A stretch of DNA of 64,000 bases, from NCBI GenBank assembly GCA_029582265.1, contig CM055828.1, positions 6,901,902 through 6,965,901 on the forward strand, read 5' to 3'. A model generated the notes under the pieces. It was not told where the DNA came from and made no database searches. It was given only the letters and a program-made list of their open reading frames with translations. Position 1 is the stretch's first letter. Each line of letters starts with the position of its first letter. This document shows positions 1 through 10,768 of the stretch, in pieces. The stretch is from Zoroaster sp. YZ-2022 (taxonomy: Eukaryota; Echinodermata; Asteroidea; Forcipulatida; Zoroasteridae). The translations under genes were made by a program, and so were the position numbers.

Positions 1-293
1 AAAATGAGTCAAAATGTTGATATACTTGCCAAGGTATATCTAGTGCACTTAAAAGTCAAACACTCTCAAACCTTACGTGTAGTAAGTACATTTTACAGGT
101 CAAAATGAGTCGACCGTTTTTGACTGGTAAAAAGCATTGTCTGGTATTGTTCAGGGTGGTCAAAATGACAGTAAAAACCAGTCCAAAATGCCCCTGTGTG
201 CACATTTGGGTCAACAGTCAAAACAGGCAGTTGACTGGTTTTGACCTCTATAGCTACTTGCCACTAAAGTGCGGCTATAGTAGGAGGGTTATA
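1..293 (+). mobile_element. Family B TTAA element, left end cut by window edge
   Basis: Starts inside the family B body (AAAATGTTGATATACTTGCC) and ends in TAGTAGGAGGG followed by TTAT, a decayed TTAA. It matches full copies at 27441-27768 and 39869-40164. The body is built from GTCAAAA motifs in both orientations. B copies end in CCCTCCT/AGGAGGG next to TTAA, as in non-autonomous piggyBac-type elements. The superfamily is inferred from ends only. Confidence 0.8.
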
Positions 294-440
294 TTGTCTT
301 TGGACGCCCTGTTTGCTAAGTGGACACCCGTTTCATTTGCAAAACACATGCAAAAGTATAAGGTAATGTCTTGTATGGATACCATGTTTTTTTAAGTTTT
401 TTTTTTAGAACAAATTTGGACACTATTCCCAAATCCTGGG

Positions 441-815
441 TTAACCCTCCTACTTCTGGTACCTTTTTCGTACAAGTTGATCCACCATTTGAAACCATTC
501 GCTTTTGTGGTTTTGAATGGTGAAATAACTGTGTACAGTATTGATTCCCCCAAATGGTTTTGAATGGTAGGTCAGCTAATACAAAACCTTGTTTGGATCT
601 TTCCAAATGGTAGTACAGCTAATACAAAACCTTGTTTGGATACTTCTAAGTGGTGAATCAATGGACCCTCTATGCATTTGAATGGATTTGAATGGTAGTA
701 AAGCTTGCTACCAACACTGTGCAAATGGTATCACCATGTGTGTACAAAACCAATGGGCATTTTGGTAAGTGGAAATTTTGAATGGTTTCAAATGGTCAAA
801 CAGTAGGAGGGTTAA
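441..815 (+). mobile_element. Family A TTAA element, copy 1
   Basis: Bounded by TTAA at 441-444 and 812-815, with termini CCCTCCTAC and GTAGGAGGG. The interior repeats CAAATGGT or GAATGGT and their complements many times. A 43-bp segment (GCTAATACAAAACCTTG...) is duplicated around 570-645; the copy at 903-1234 has it once. No coding capacity. Piggybac-type by ends. Confidence 0.85.
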
Positions 816-902
816 TTACACGTACATGTACTCTGCATACATAATCTAAGTGAGCTTACAATGAAAACCATGGTAACAACATGAGTAAAATATACTTGAT
901 GA

Positions 903-1234
903 TTAACCCTCCTACTGTTTGACCATTTGAAACCATTCAAAATTTCCACTTACCAAAATGCCCACTGGTTTTGTACACACATGGTGATACCATTTGAACA
1001 GTGTTGGTAGCAAGCTTTACTACCATTCAAATCCATTCAAATGCATAGAGGGTCCATTGATTCACCACTTAGAAGTATCCAAACAAGGTTTTGTATTAGC
1101 TGACCTACCATTCAAAACCATTTGGGGGAATCAATACTGTACACAGTTATTTCACCATTCAAAACCACAAAAGCGAATGGTTTCAAATGGTGGATCAACT
1201 TGTATGAAAAAGGTACCAGAAGTAGGAGGGTTAA
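903..1234 (-). mobile_element. Family A TTAA element, copy 2, inverted
   Basis: Reverse-complement copy of 441-815, lying 87 bp from it, bounded by TTAA at 903-906 and 1231-1234. It is 332 bp against 375 bp because it lacks the internal 43-bp duplication. Open frames across it (for example 994-1239) are repeat-derived. Confidence 0.85.
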
Positions 1235-1318
1235 ATTAATTGACAAACGGCGTCCCATACGTTACAAAACCTCATTTCCACATTTTCTTTATGTGTTAAA
1301 TTCTGATTTTGGCTTAGG

Positions 1319-1657
1319 TTCCCCCCCCCCCAAAAAGAAAGTCTCCGGTTTCTGGTCATAGGTTGGCTTCAAAATCAGTGCAGTGAGACATTTTTTTTTG
1401 TAATTTTTTTTTTTTTCCCAACCTGTTTATTGGAACCAGACCAAATTTCCTCATACACAAAAATGGATGGTGGCTAAGAGAGGGCGCACAAATTGGGTAA
1501 ATGTTCATATCCCTACAGTATGTGAAAAAGTCGTTTTAAGGCAATTTTGGCTGCAATTGGATATTGTTTCATGGGGGGAAAAAAAGAAAATTAAAAATGT
1601 AAATGCGCGGGTCTGAGGCGAGGTGAAACTGAAGACTTTATTTTTTGGGGGGGTCTA
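1319..1657 (-). mobile_element. Family K TIR element, copy 1
   Basis: Inverted ends of the form CCCCAAAAARAAAGTCTYCRGTTTC. The interior matches the copies at 7313-7725 and 38325-38729 in reverse, including AACCAGACCAAATTTCC and a CATATCCCTA block. No coding capacity; superfamily not assigned. Confidence 0.65.
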
Positions 1658-2275
1658 TATAGACGGGGCATTTTTTATTTGTTTATATTAAAAATTGAAG
1701 TATTGTCTAGCACTGGTGTTCTTGATGGAGTCATTAACATTATTAAATCTCTTGTGTTTGTACAAATTTGTACACTCGGATGCAGAATTACGTGATGCTT
1801 GAGAACATCTTGTTCGCGATGAATAATATTTTCACGGAAGACGGAACAATTTGCATTATATTTATTTCTACATGAGTTGCAGTGAGAGTCCAGTACGTGG
1901 CAAAAGTTGGCACAGTGTTGTACTGGCATGAGTTTCCCTGTGGATGTCGGGAATGATGCTCACTTAAGGGTGAAATTGCAATATAATGGTTAGACTGGTC
2001 CGCTGTCCATATCCTGTCTACGTGTATTATTACAGTCCATCAAGGCCCTTGTTTCCTTTCTCTATGCTCTATTCTAGCATGGAGATTGGAGATAGGGCTT
2101 TCTCCATGACGCTAGTAATGTGGGGATTAGATTCTTTGGTATAGCTTGAGGGCGGGAGGCGAGAATGAGTGGACAGAGTGGCTTTACTTACACTGTACTG
2201 TACAAAACACTTGCTTGAAAGTGTACACAGCTGACCCATAGTGCCCCGTGGGCAGTGTGGCCCCTCACCTCACAG
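1658..2275. other. Unannotated intergenic sequence
   Basis: I see no gene, RNA or repeat signature. A minus-strand open frame at 1675-1929 has no recognisable domain or splice context. Confidence 0.5.
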
Positions 2276-3284
2276 TAAGGCTGTGCGTTTGTGATTATTT
2301 CATGAACCAGATACCCGTAATTGGAAATCAGATACGCGGGTACCCGTAAACAATTTTGCAAAAGCATGTACATTGTAAATATTCCCGAATGTACATGTAC
2401 ATGTGTATATGACATAAAACACAATAAAGGGGGCCACTTTGCATCCGTCACGTTAGCAGTTTTTCCAATGGTTGTTATTTATTTTTAAGTACCTGAAACC
2501 GACCAAAAAGTGTTTCAACATGTGAATGGACATGCAGGCTTAATACTAGAACTAATTTGAGTTGATTTATTTTATTTTTAAATTTTTTTATTTATTTTTT
2601 TACCCTCAAATTTCCATAAAAATTGGACGGAAAAAGTTACCTCACTTTTCCGTCCATTTGTTGATGGAAATTTTAGGGTAATTAAAAAAATAATAGTAAT
2701 AATCAACTCAAATTATCTTTAGGATAAGCATGCATGTCTATTCAAATGTTGAAATTCTTTTTGGGTGGTTTCAGATATTAAAACAAAATTACAACCATTA
2801 GAAAAACTGCTAACGTGACGGTAGGAAAGTGGCCAATACAAACACAAGTTTCTCTTGTTTAATTATTAGTCACAATAAATGTGGACTTACTGTAATAATT
2901 TCCCACCTATATTAATAGCGACTCATAGTATCTCCATTCCCCACACACAATCAAAAATAATTAATGTGTCCCACACTGGCACTAATCCAATAACTGCGAA
3001 CAATAGTCACAAATACCAACTTGTATGACGGCAGTCAACTCAAAACAAACTGGATATATGTACACCAAACAAAAGCCGGTAAGTCTATCGTCAAATGTTA
3101 CTTTTAATTAAAGCCTTTTCTTCACAAAAAAATCAGTGACTTCAGTTTGTGTGGCTTAAATGTGTAGTTGTAATTTTAAAAAGTCATGTACGGGTAATTG
3201 GAACCGAAAAACGGAACCGGGTAATGACGGTTTCTGTGAGGTATCTGGGTAGCTGGATACCCGGCGCAGTCTTACCTCTCCTGA
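2276..3284. mobile_element. Possible TIR element with ACCCG-rich ends
   Basis: Left end GTAAGGCTGTGC and right end GCGCAGTCTTAC are imperfect inverted repeats. Both subterminal regions carry CCAATTACCCGTA and GGTACCCG-type motifs. The right end is related to 44900-44993 (AATTGGAACCGAAAAA, GGATACCCGGC). A family M copy is nested inside at 2408-2835. I find no clean target duplication, so the pairing of ends is tentative. Confidence 0.3.
2408..2835 (+). mobile_element. Family M near-palindromic element, right end truncated
   Basis: Begins TA-TGACATAAAACACAATAAAG. The arms are inverted over the whole length: CCGTCACGTTAGCAG left and CTGCTAACGTGACGG right, meeting at a central ACGGAAAAAGTTACCTC hairpin. 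The outer right end present in the 6478 and 59886 copies is missing after GTGGCC. It could fold into one long hairpin. Confidence 0.8.
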
Positions 3285-4062
3285 GGCATAGTCATAAGTA
3301 TCCAGAAAGGTTGAACAGAAGGGGGAGGGGTGGGGGGTGGGAGGAATTAAAACCATCTACTTCAACGGGTACATTAGTACTGTCGTAATAATGCATTTTT
3401 TGTCTGCTTCGTTGACAGCAACAGGGTCATGGCTCCCCTCCCTCCCTCCTCTCCTGGCTAGTGGATACACCTCTCCGTTTTGCCTCACTTGTTGTTATTC
3501 CGTTTTATTACCACCCTGAACTGCATCCATTTCTTCCCAGGCTGGGGACAATTTGTTTTGAAGAACTGAAGCTTGGAAGCTCACTGCCCGGCCTCATTTG
3601 AAACATGAACAGTCAATGATCTTGGGCACTGTGATCATATTGCAAGGACGAAGTAGTGTGTTATGTGTACATGTACTCAGTTACTTCAGATGGTGTCCTC
3701 CCAAACACTCCATGCCATTATTAGAGATTCCCTTTTTCATTTCCTGTTTAAAATCACTCAAAAGAACAAAGCCCTCAGGATATATCATAAGGATACATTA
3801 TTAATTTCTAAAAATATTTTCTGTAGGATATTTAATAAGAAAAAAATAACACTCATGTACACTAGTATGTAGATTGATGAAATGTTTGCATCTGGTAAAA
3901 ACAATTGATTTGATTTTGCCATTTACACCTTAACACCTCAACAACAAAAAATGATTTTAATATTTTGATAAATTTTGAACACATTTTTGTGAAAGTTTGC
4001 ATTACGATTGTTTCCTTGGCAGCCTTTTTTTTTTTTACGGCAATCCTGTCCAAAAGAATTGC
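3285..4062. other. Unannotated intergenic sequence
   Basis: Contains a short G-rich run near 3320 and otherwise nothing I can name. The overlapping small frames at 3337-3872 have no domain signature. Confidence 0.5.
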
Positions 4063-4262
4063 TTAAAGGGACAGTATCGTCACGAGCAGAGCAGACTTTC
4101 AACAGGGCATGGAATCGATGTCCTACTTTAAGATGAACACAGTGACTGCAAATTACTGGCTCATTAATGCAGCAGCGACGGTAATATGACTATCTTGTGG
4201 GAAATTATTTTCAGTCACTCCGATTCCATGCCCTGTTGATCTTGACGATACTGCCCCTTTAA
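4063..4262. mobile_element. Family E TTAA MITE (T2/Kolobok-like), copy 1
   Basis: 200 bp bounded by TTAA at both edges. The TIRs are AGGGACAGTATCGTCACGA and its near complement ACGATACTGCCCCT. A second inverted pair (CAGGGCATGGAATC / GATTCCATGCCCTG) lies just inside. The end pattern TTAAAGGRR is that described for T2 MITEs of the Kolobok superfamily in Xenopus; membership is inference. Confidence 0.8.
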
Positions 4263-5090
4263 GGATGTATTGCCGGTTGTTATTTTGCCTTAAATTTTTT
4301 TTTTCATCGGAACACTGCTATTTTACAAAGCAAGTGCTTTGAAATTACACATTCATCATGAGGAGCATGGTTTAACAGTGGGTCACGTCATAAATTAATT
4401 TTGGCACTCAATTTGGCACGTTGTGTAGTCTTGAGACGTTTACATGTTTACACGAAAATAAATGAACAAAACGTTTTCAAATTCATGAAACAAGTAAACG
4501 AATGCAACATTAAAAAAAAATGGAACTTTCCCTTTCCACGATTTGGCCGGTCTTATTTATTTCATGTAGTGTGCGACCACAATTCCTAGGAAGTTCAACT
4601 GATACATTTGTTAAAATTAAGATGTTAATACATCTGTACTTTTTTTTTCTTTTTTCTAAACCCATATTGCCATATTTTGTATTATTTTCCGTACTAAATA
4701 CGGACAATCTGTCTGAATCATGCCATTTATTGGGGATAACAATAATCGTTTACACGTGTACATGGTCTGTGTCAAAACGTGTACACGTTTCGCAAATTAA
4801 ACGGAAAACGCCAAGCCTACTCTTAAACCAATCTTTAAGACAATTTTATTTTGATGGAGAGTGCAGGAGCTTTTATCTTGTGTAGGAGGATCTTGCTGTG
4901 GGCGGGAGCTGCTGTGTGATTGGTGTTCGGTGACTTGACTTACCTTGAAGTAAAAATTTTATACAAAATGACTTGTGATTTGCCTTGAAAATGACTTGTG
5001 ACTTGACTTGCAAAATAATGACTTGATTCCAACTCTGGTACCGACGAATGTCTTTATAAGAAAAAAAATAAACGATAAAAATGGTGTATA
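4263..5090. other. Unannotated; GACTTG-rich stretch near its end
   Basis: Mostly featureless. Positions 4927-5036 repeat TGACTTG and GACTTGTGA imperfectly, perhaps the end of an old element. The 121-codon frame at 4520-4885 has low-complexity hydrophobic content and no recognisable domain. Confidence 0.45.
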
Positions 5091-5585
5091 ATAAGCTTGG
5101 GCGATATCAATTTGTTTCATCCACGATATATCGGCAAACATATATCGCGATTTTCGATAGTATCGCGAGTATTTTTTTTCATTCACGCATGATTGCTTTA
5201 GAGCTAATAACCACAGGTTTGTACCCCTCTACAAGCATCACAATAAATCACAAATTTGTTTGCATAGCGTGTATATACTACTGAAGAAGTACGCTTTTGT
5301 TTCTCACTTCCAAAAGCTGAAAAGACTGCCATAATGTTATTTCCACAGAATTTCTGACTTGACTCACAATGGCGATTTTTATTTTATTTTTTATTTTTTA
5401 TTTTTTTTTTTTTTAATTAATTTTTTTTTTTGATTATTATTTTTTTTAATCGCAAGATATTTTTTAATCGCGAGATATTTTTTAATCGAGATTTGCCGAT
5501 AACTTAAAAAGGTTCTCGATATCGTAATCGAATAAAAAAAAGGCATTGCGATATTCGATATTATCGTGTTATCACCCAAGCTTAT
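5091..5585. mobile_element. TIR element N (AAGCTTGGGYGATA ends)
   Basis: Inverted ends ATAAGCTTGGGCGATA and TATCACCCAAGCTTAT enclose about 495 bp rich in ATCGCGATATAT-like inverted motifs, with a T-rich block at 5375-5450. Non-coding; superfamily not assigned. Confidence 0.65.
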
Positions 5586-6477
5586 TTATAATTTACAAGG
5601 AAAGCACTTTGGGGAAAACAATTGGTAGGATATTTTGAAGCGAAACTGAAACATTCATCTGTCTGATTTTTATTATTTCTATCTGGTCTGTACTACTTGT
5701 GTACATTCTCCCTTGAACACCCAGCAATCATCACGGCAGTTTCACCAGAAATCCCTTCAAAAAAACATCCTTTATTTTTGTCTGGATCCCGAATTATAAT
5801 GTGTGCCAACGTGTGAATGGGTTTTTAAACCCTGAAGAATTTGATTGTGATTTCAAGGACGACGGGGACCACTTAAAGAGTTTGATCATCGAACGGTTCG
5901 TCTCAATGAAATTGATATCAAGATTATGTACAGCAACGTTTCAAAAGACGAACATGTACATGTAAATGTTACAACCTTGGGATTTCAAATTGAATGAAGA
6001 CATCTTTTAGCACGCTCAATTCAATCGATAATGAATCCATGCATGTAAATTAAGTGCTGCCTCTTTTCTTTTGTATCTCCGACGAATGGGAATTGCTTAT
6101 TGACTCATAATGTAGTTAAAGGGACACCTTCGGTAATTACCCGATCACAAGTACAAAACTTTGAAATTACAAATCTAAAAACTGAAATTGGTGATGGTTT
6201 CAAACATCCTGATAAAGTATTCTCTCCGGCATGCAGTCTTTTGCTGAGAAGAAGTGAAATGCATTACAAATTTTAAATGGATCACAGCTTTTTTTCTCCC
6301 CTATTTTCCCGGTAATGATACAATGAAATAAGCTAAAACTTTCATGGGATGGTTTTAATAAAAAAAATCTTGATTCTTATATGTAAGCAAATGCAATCAT
6401 TTACAGACAGTGTATCCTGTCTTTGATTTGAAAACTTATTTACATACAGGATACCATAGAACTTGTTTTTGTTCTTA
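5586..6477. other. Unannotated, with a family L fragment at 6117-6300
   Basis: TTAAAGGGACACCTTCGGTA at 6117 resembles ends of the dispersed family L (TTTAAAGGCAGTNNACACTATTGGTAA elsewhere in the window). The downstream GGATCACAGC segment also recurs at 27000. The rest holds nothing I can identify. Confidence 0.45.
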
Positions 6478-6925
6478 TGACATAAAACACAATAAAGGGT
6501 GCCACTTTCCTACCGTCACGTTAGCAGTTTTTCTTATGGTTGTAATTTTCTTTTTTAATATCTGAAACCACCCAAAAAGAATTTAAACATTTGAATAGAC
6601 ATGCATGCTTATCCTGAAGATAATTTGAGTTGATTATTACTATTATTTTTTTAATTAGCCTAAAATTTCCATCAACAAATGGACGGAAAAGTGAGGTAAC
6701 TTTTTCCGTCCAATTTTTATGGAAATTTGAGGGTAAAAAAAAAAAAATAAAATTTAAAAATAAAATAAATCAACTCAAATTAGTTCTAGTATTTAGCCTG
6801 CATGTCCATTCACATGTTGAAACACTTTTTGGTCGGTTTCAGGTACTTAAAAATAAATAACAACCATTGGTAAAACTGCTAACGTGACGGATGCAAAGTG
6901 GCCCCCTTTATTGTGTTTTATGTCT
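6478..6925 (-). mobile_element. Family M near-palindromic element, full length
   Basis: Complete inverted copy relative to 2408, flanked by TA at 6476-6477 and 6926-6927, with ends TGACATAAAACACAATAAAG and CTTTATTGTGTTTTATGTC. The arms are asymmetric only in small tags (CCTACCG left, GGATGCAAAG right), which fixes orientation. TA flanks and MITE-like size fit the Tc1/mariner group but do not prove it. Confidence 0.8.
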
Positions 6926-6943
6926 TATAACCCTGCATTTTCA

Positions 6944-7167
6944 TTAACCCTAACCTTCCCAAATCCTCTCAAATCCTTTTTGCTAAAGTGAAGGATTTTG
7001 AAGGATTGAGGTTACATGCTACATGCTCTTGGCTAAAGTGAAGGATTTTGGAGGATTGAGGTTATTAGGCATACTTGCCTTTCCATGGTACATGTACATC
7101 CATATTTGTTGTAGTGATTGGAAGATCAGTGCTTGGGTCAGTGGACACTGTTTATTGCTCCATGCAG
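6944..7167 (+). mobile_element. Family G element, left part only
   Basis: Starts TTAACCCTAACCTTCCC and follows the G consensus (GGATTTTGGAGGATT motifs, CATGGTACATGTACATCCAT, TTTATTGCTCCATGCA). It breaks off at 7167, before the 44-bp array and right end. Confidence 0.8.
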
Positions 7168-7312
7168 TGCCGTAATACACTCTGCATAATTGCATGTGTG
7201 TTGATCAAACTGATCAAACACTGAAGACAAACATAGATGTATCCAATAACCTTTCCACCAATGTTCTTGGTATCTGATACATGTAACTGTTATTTGAGGC
7301 AAGTGCTATTTT

Positions 7313-7725
7313 TAGGAAAAAAAGAAAAAAAGACTACAGTTTCTGGTTTCTGCGCGCGTCGTCTCAGACCTGCGAGTCGGCATTTTTAGTTTTCTTTTTT
7401 TTTGTTCGTTGTGAAACGATGTCCAAAATGCAGCCAAATTTGCTGGATCGATTGGAATTCTGACGTGCTGTGTTTTAAATGACTTTTTCGCATAGGGGTA
7501 TGATCGTTTGCCCAATTTGTGCGGACTGTCTTAGCCGCCATACTTTGTGTGTAGGAGATTTGGTCTGGTTCCAATAACTGCGTAAACATGTATCAGGTAT
7601 TTCACTGGTTGGCAAAACAAAAACAAAAACAAAAAACAAAAACATGCCTCCACACCAATTTTGATGCTGGCCTATAACCAGAAACTGGACTTTTTCTTTT
7701 TTTTTGGGGGGGGGGGGCCTAAATT
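7313..7725 (+). mobile_element. Family K TIR element, copy 2
   Basis: Ends around AAAGACTACAGTTTCTGG and CCAGAAACTGGACTTTTTC. It shares the GCGCGCGTCGTCTCAGACCT, GAAACGATGTCC and CATAGGGGTATGA blocks with 38325-38729. Small minus-strand frames inside recur in the other K copies because the repeat does. Confidence 0.7.
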
Positions 7726-10219
7726 CATGCCTGAATGGTACATGTACATGTAAGGTATAGTAAGGATTGGTAATTGAAAAAAAATCAGATGATCAAATAT
7801 TAATTTCTAACTTCCTCAGTGTAAAGCAGATTATAATAATATTAATCTTCTCTAGAAATACATGTAAGTTTGTCTGATGTTCGGTCATTTCTAAGAATAG
7901 TAACAGATAACTTCCAGTAAATTCCACATTAGAATCATCTATGACTACCAAATCTTCTCCTGTGAATGACACAACGTAATAAGCTGAAGCTTCCACAGAA
8001 CCCTAACCCTCCAAATCCCTCAATATCCACAATGCATTTTAAAGGATTGCGGTACCTAACATGTACCGTGTGCCCCTCAGTCCTGCGATACCCACAATCA
8101 CTATCAAAGACCATACCAAAAATAGTAACCATTGTACCCTCAAGCCTTCAGGATTCCTCCAGCGTTATTTACTGGAGGATTTTGATGGATGCAGGCAGTG
8201 AAAGTTGCTTCCAGCAGTAAAAACAGAATGATAATTGAAGGATGCAGGAACTTACTATTTTTGACGCTTTGTAATTGAGGGATATTAATGGATTGAGTAT
8301 GTTTATGGGCAACATAAAAAACTTGGGGGGTTAAGGGTGTTATGTAAGCATACTCTTAGAAGCAGTTTTGCCATCATAACCAATTGATGCTGTACCTTAT
8401 CTTTAATAATGTAAAGTTTGATCCCTCAAAACCATATGAAAGACGAAGGGTTTTGAGAATAGGAGAGTTAATATACAGATATATTGTACTGCATAGTGAT
8501 GAATACAAGTTATTAAGTAAAGTAATTGACAGTATATACTACTCTGTGAGATGACATGTATAAATTGACACTTCATATTTGGTGTTGTTTATCCTGTTGG
8601 TGACGTGATTCCAACATCAGCCACACCCACTTCGCACGTGCTGGCTCCAACGATCATCAGAAGCCCATTGGAAATACATTGACCACCCTTTTCTTTAAGA
8701 ATTTACACAAGAAATTAGAAAGCTTGGGACTAATTGCACTGTTGTGAAGACTCAAAATCTTAATAACAAAGTAAATTTCTGCCTCGAGAATCACAATTTA
8801 CAATTTGATACACACAATTCCAGATCTGCTATTCAGAATTAGTATAACATACGTGTAGTACACACAAAAATATTTCTTCATAGATATTTTGCAAAGAAAG
8901 TTTTGAATAAAATCATTACCTTGTGTGGCCAGTATATTTATTTAGGATTCAGTATTGAACATTGCATTAGTGGATGCAGTAAGGCCCCTAATTTAATGTC
9001 ACCGAGTCGCGTATACCCACAGGCCATGCATCGGCAATCTTAACTCACCCATTGATCACGAAACCTATGGATCATTGTGGAAACTTGAGCTCTTCAACTT
9101 GAGGTGTTGACGTGCTCTCGCTAATAAGTCGGATGAATACATCCAAGGAAGCGTTGCAGTGTCGATCATTAGCTATATATTGTGTACATTGCTTCATTGC
9201 CCCACAGGGAAAGGCTAAACCCACAACAACAACAAATAATGCTCTTCATTAGTGCTGCCAAATGCCCCTCCCCCTTACAACGTTCTTGTGCCTAGCCCTT
9301 AAATGCTTTTTTTAAAGTATTAACTTGGATTAAATTTATAATAAATAAATTGCTGTGCAACAAAATCACATTTCCTGAGGGATAGCTCTGTTGCCTGTGT
9401 ATTGGGCATACACGCACTCATGGTGCGTCTCTACAGTGTACATGGTACTGCGTAAACTGCGCGGTACATGGAAATTTCCACAGTCCAAAATACACGCTAC
9501 AGGCGTCGCCTTTTTTTTGTGTGACTTTCAACTTATCATGCGTGGCTATACGTAATTGTACAGAGTAGGTACATGTGTACCAGCTATGCACCTGTGATGC
9601 ATTTACAGCATGTGCACACTGCCCCTAGCACCAACCAAATGAAGCGTGTCGAACCCAGAAACTCAGTTTTCTAAAATAAAAAGAACAGGTTCCCCAGTCG
9701 ACACAAGTGCCACTGAATACACATGTTCAAACTGCATGTAGATTTATATAATACAGAAAACTGACTTTGTTTTTGTACTTTAAAATAGTGTACTGTGTAC
9801 ACATAACAAACATATACACAACATGTATGTTTTATACTGTACAAACCTATTGTGTACAAACCTATGTACACATTACAATAGTACATAAGGCTGGTTCATG
9901 CGCACGTGATTGCTTAGCGAGTTTTTGATGTCGTGTACACGTATGTTTCATGTGCATCGTATGTTAATTCACGGCGAGTGATTCGCGCAAGTTGAGATGC
10001 GTTCAGCTTCTGCAAGTCGATATTTCGTGAAAAAATCCGGTTCTGATACATCACAAATGGCCATTTTCGCCTCTTCGCCACCGTGTGAAGTATAGACTGA
10101 CTGGCCTTTACGCATAGTGGCAAAACAGTTAATTCTGACGTTCTGAAACAATGAGCCCCGATGCTCACACCTTCACACGCATTAAACAAAAAAATCATGC
10201 CCAGTTGGTTGCCCAGTTA
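7726..10219. other. Long unannotated intergenic stretch
   Basis: No gene signature seen on either strand. A segment at 7984-8336 starts AACCCTAACCCTCCAAATCCC and ends GGGGGGTTAAGGGTG, and may be a decayed relative of the TTAA-CCCT families, but the ends do not pair well. TACATGTA-type motifs are scattered through it. Confidence 0.4.
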
Positions 10220-10413
10220 TTGACCCTAACCTTCCCAAATTCTCCAAAATCCTCTTTGCTAAAGTGAAGGATTTTGAAGGATTGAGGTTACATGCTCTTT
10301 GCTAAAGTGAAGGATTTTGGAGGATTGAGGTTATTAGGCATGCCTGCCTTTCCATGGTACATGTACATCCATGTTTGTTGTAGTGATTGCAAGGTCAGTG
10401 CTTGGATCAGTGG
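10220..10413 (+). mobile_element. Family G element, left half, interrupted at its centre
   Basis: Begins TTGA-CCCTAACCTTCCC and runs through both GGATTTTGNAGGATT blocks to GGATCAGTGG. The G consensus continues CAGTGGACACTG, and that continuation resumes in the same orientation at 21141. The two halves therefore read as one element split by 10414-21140. Confidence 0.75.
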
Positions 10414-10444
10414 CATTAGGGAAACGAGCCCAGTCTAATGTCAC
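10414..10444 (+). repeat. Left terminal inverted repeat of P
   Basis: 31 bp, identical to the reverse complement of 21110-21140. It contains an internal imperfect hairpin: CATTAGGG pairs with CCC and CTAATG across a short loop. Confidence 0.8.
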
Positions 10445-10713
10445 TCTGGGGGTTATTAGCACCTTTACACTATCAGTTGCAACCACATCTGATCTTCTGC
10501 TAGATAAACCTGGTATCATTTTCACTTGCTAACATTACTGGCTGACCACAGAAAGTGTCCAGTTCATATGTCAATCCTTGAAGGTGTGAGTCAACCCCAA
10601 CCCCTACACTGGCACCCACCTGCTGTACATGTACAGAACAGATGGTGTAAATTGTATGCAATCTGCCGGTGTATCCTGTTAAGTATTACAATGAGCAAGG
10701 ATCACCAGTCTGG

Positions 10714-10750
10714 TCCTTGCTCTATGGTGTGTGTCACCATAGAGCAAGGA
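10714..10750. repeat. Perfect 16-bp stem hairpin
   Basis: TCCTTGCTCTATGGTG, a 5-nt loop TGTGT, then the exact complement CACCATAGAGCAAGGA. A third partial copy, CTTGCTCTATGGTGTGAC, follows at 10751-10768. A loose relative (CCATAGAGG...AGAGCAAGGAC) lies at 11742-11768. Function unknown. Confidence 0.8.
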
Positions 10751-10768
10751 CTTGCTCTATGGTGTGAC

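Noticed and set aside
8600..10200. Host gene in the quiet 8.6-10.2 kb stretch, including a 94-codon minus-strand frame
   Set aside because: No domain, no convincing splice pairs and many short frames in all phases.
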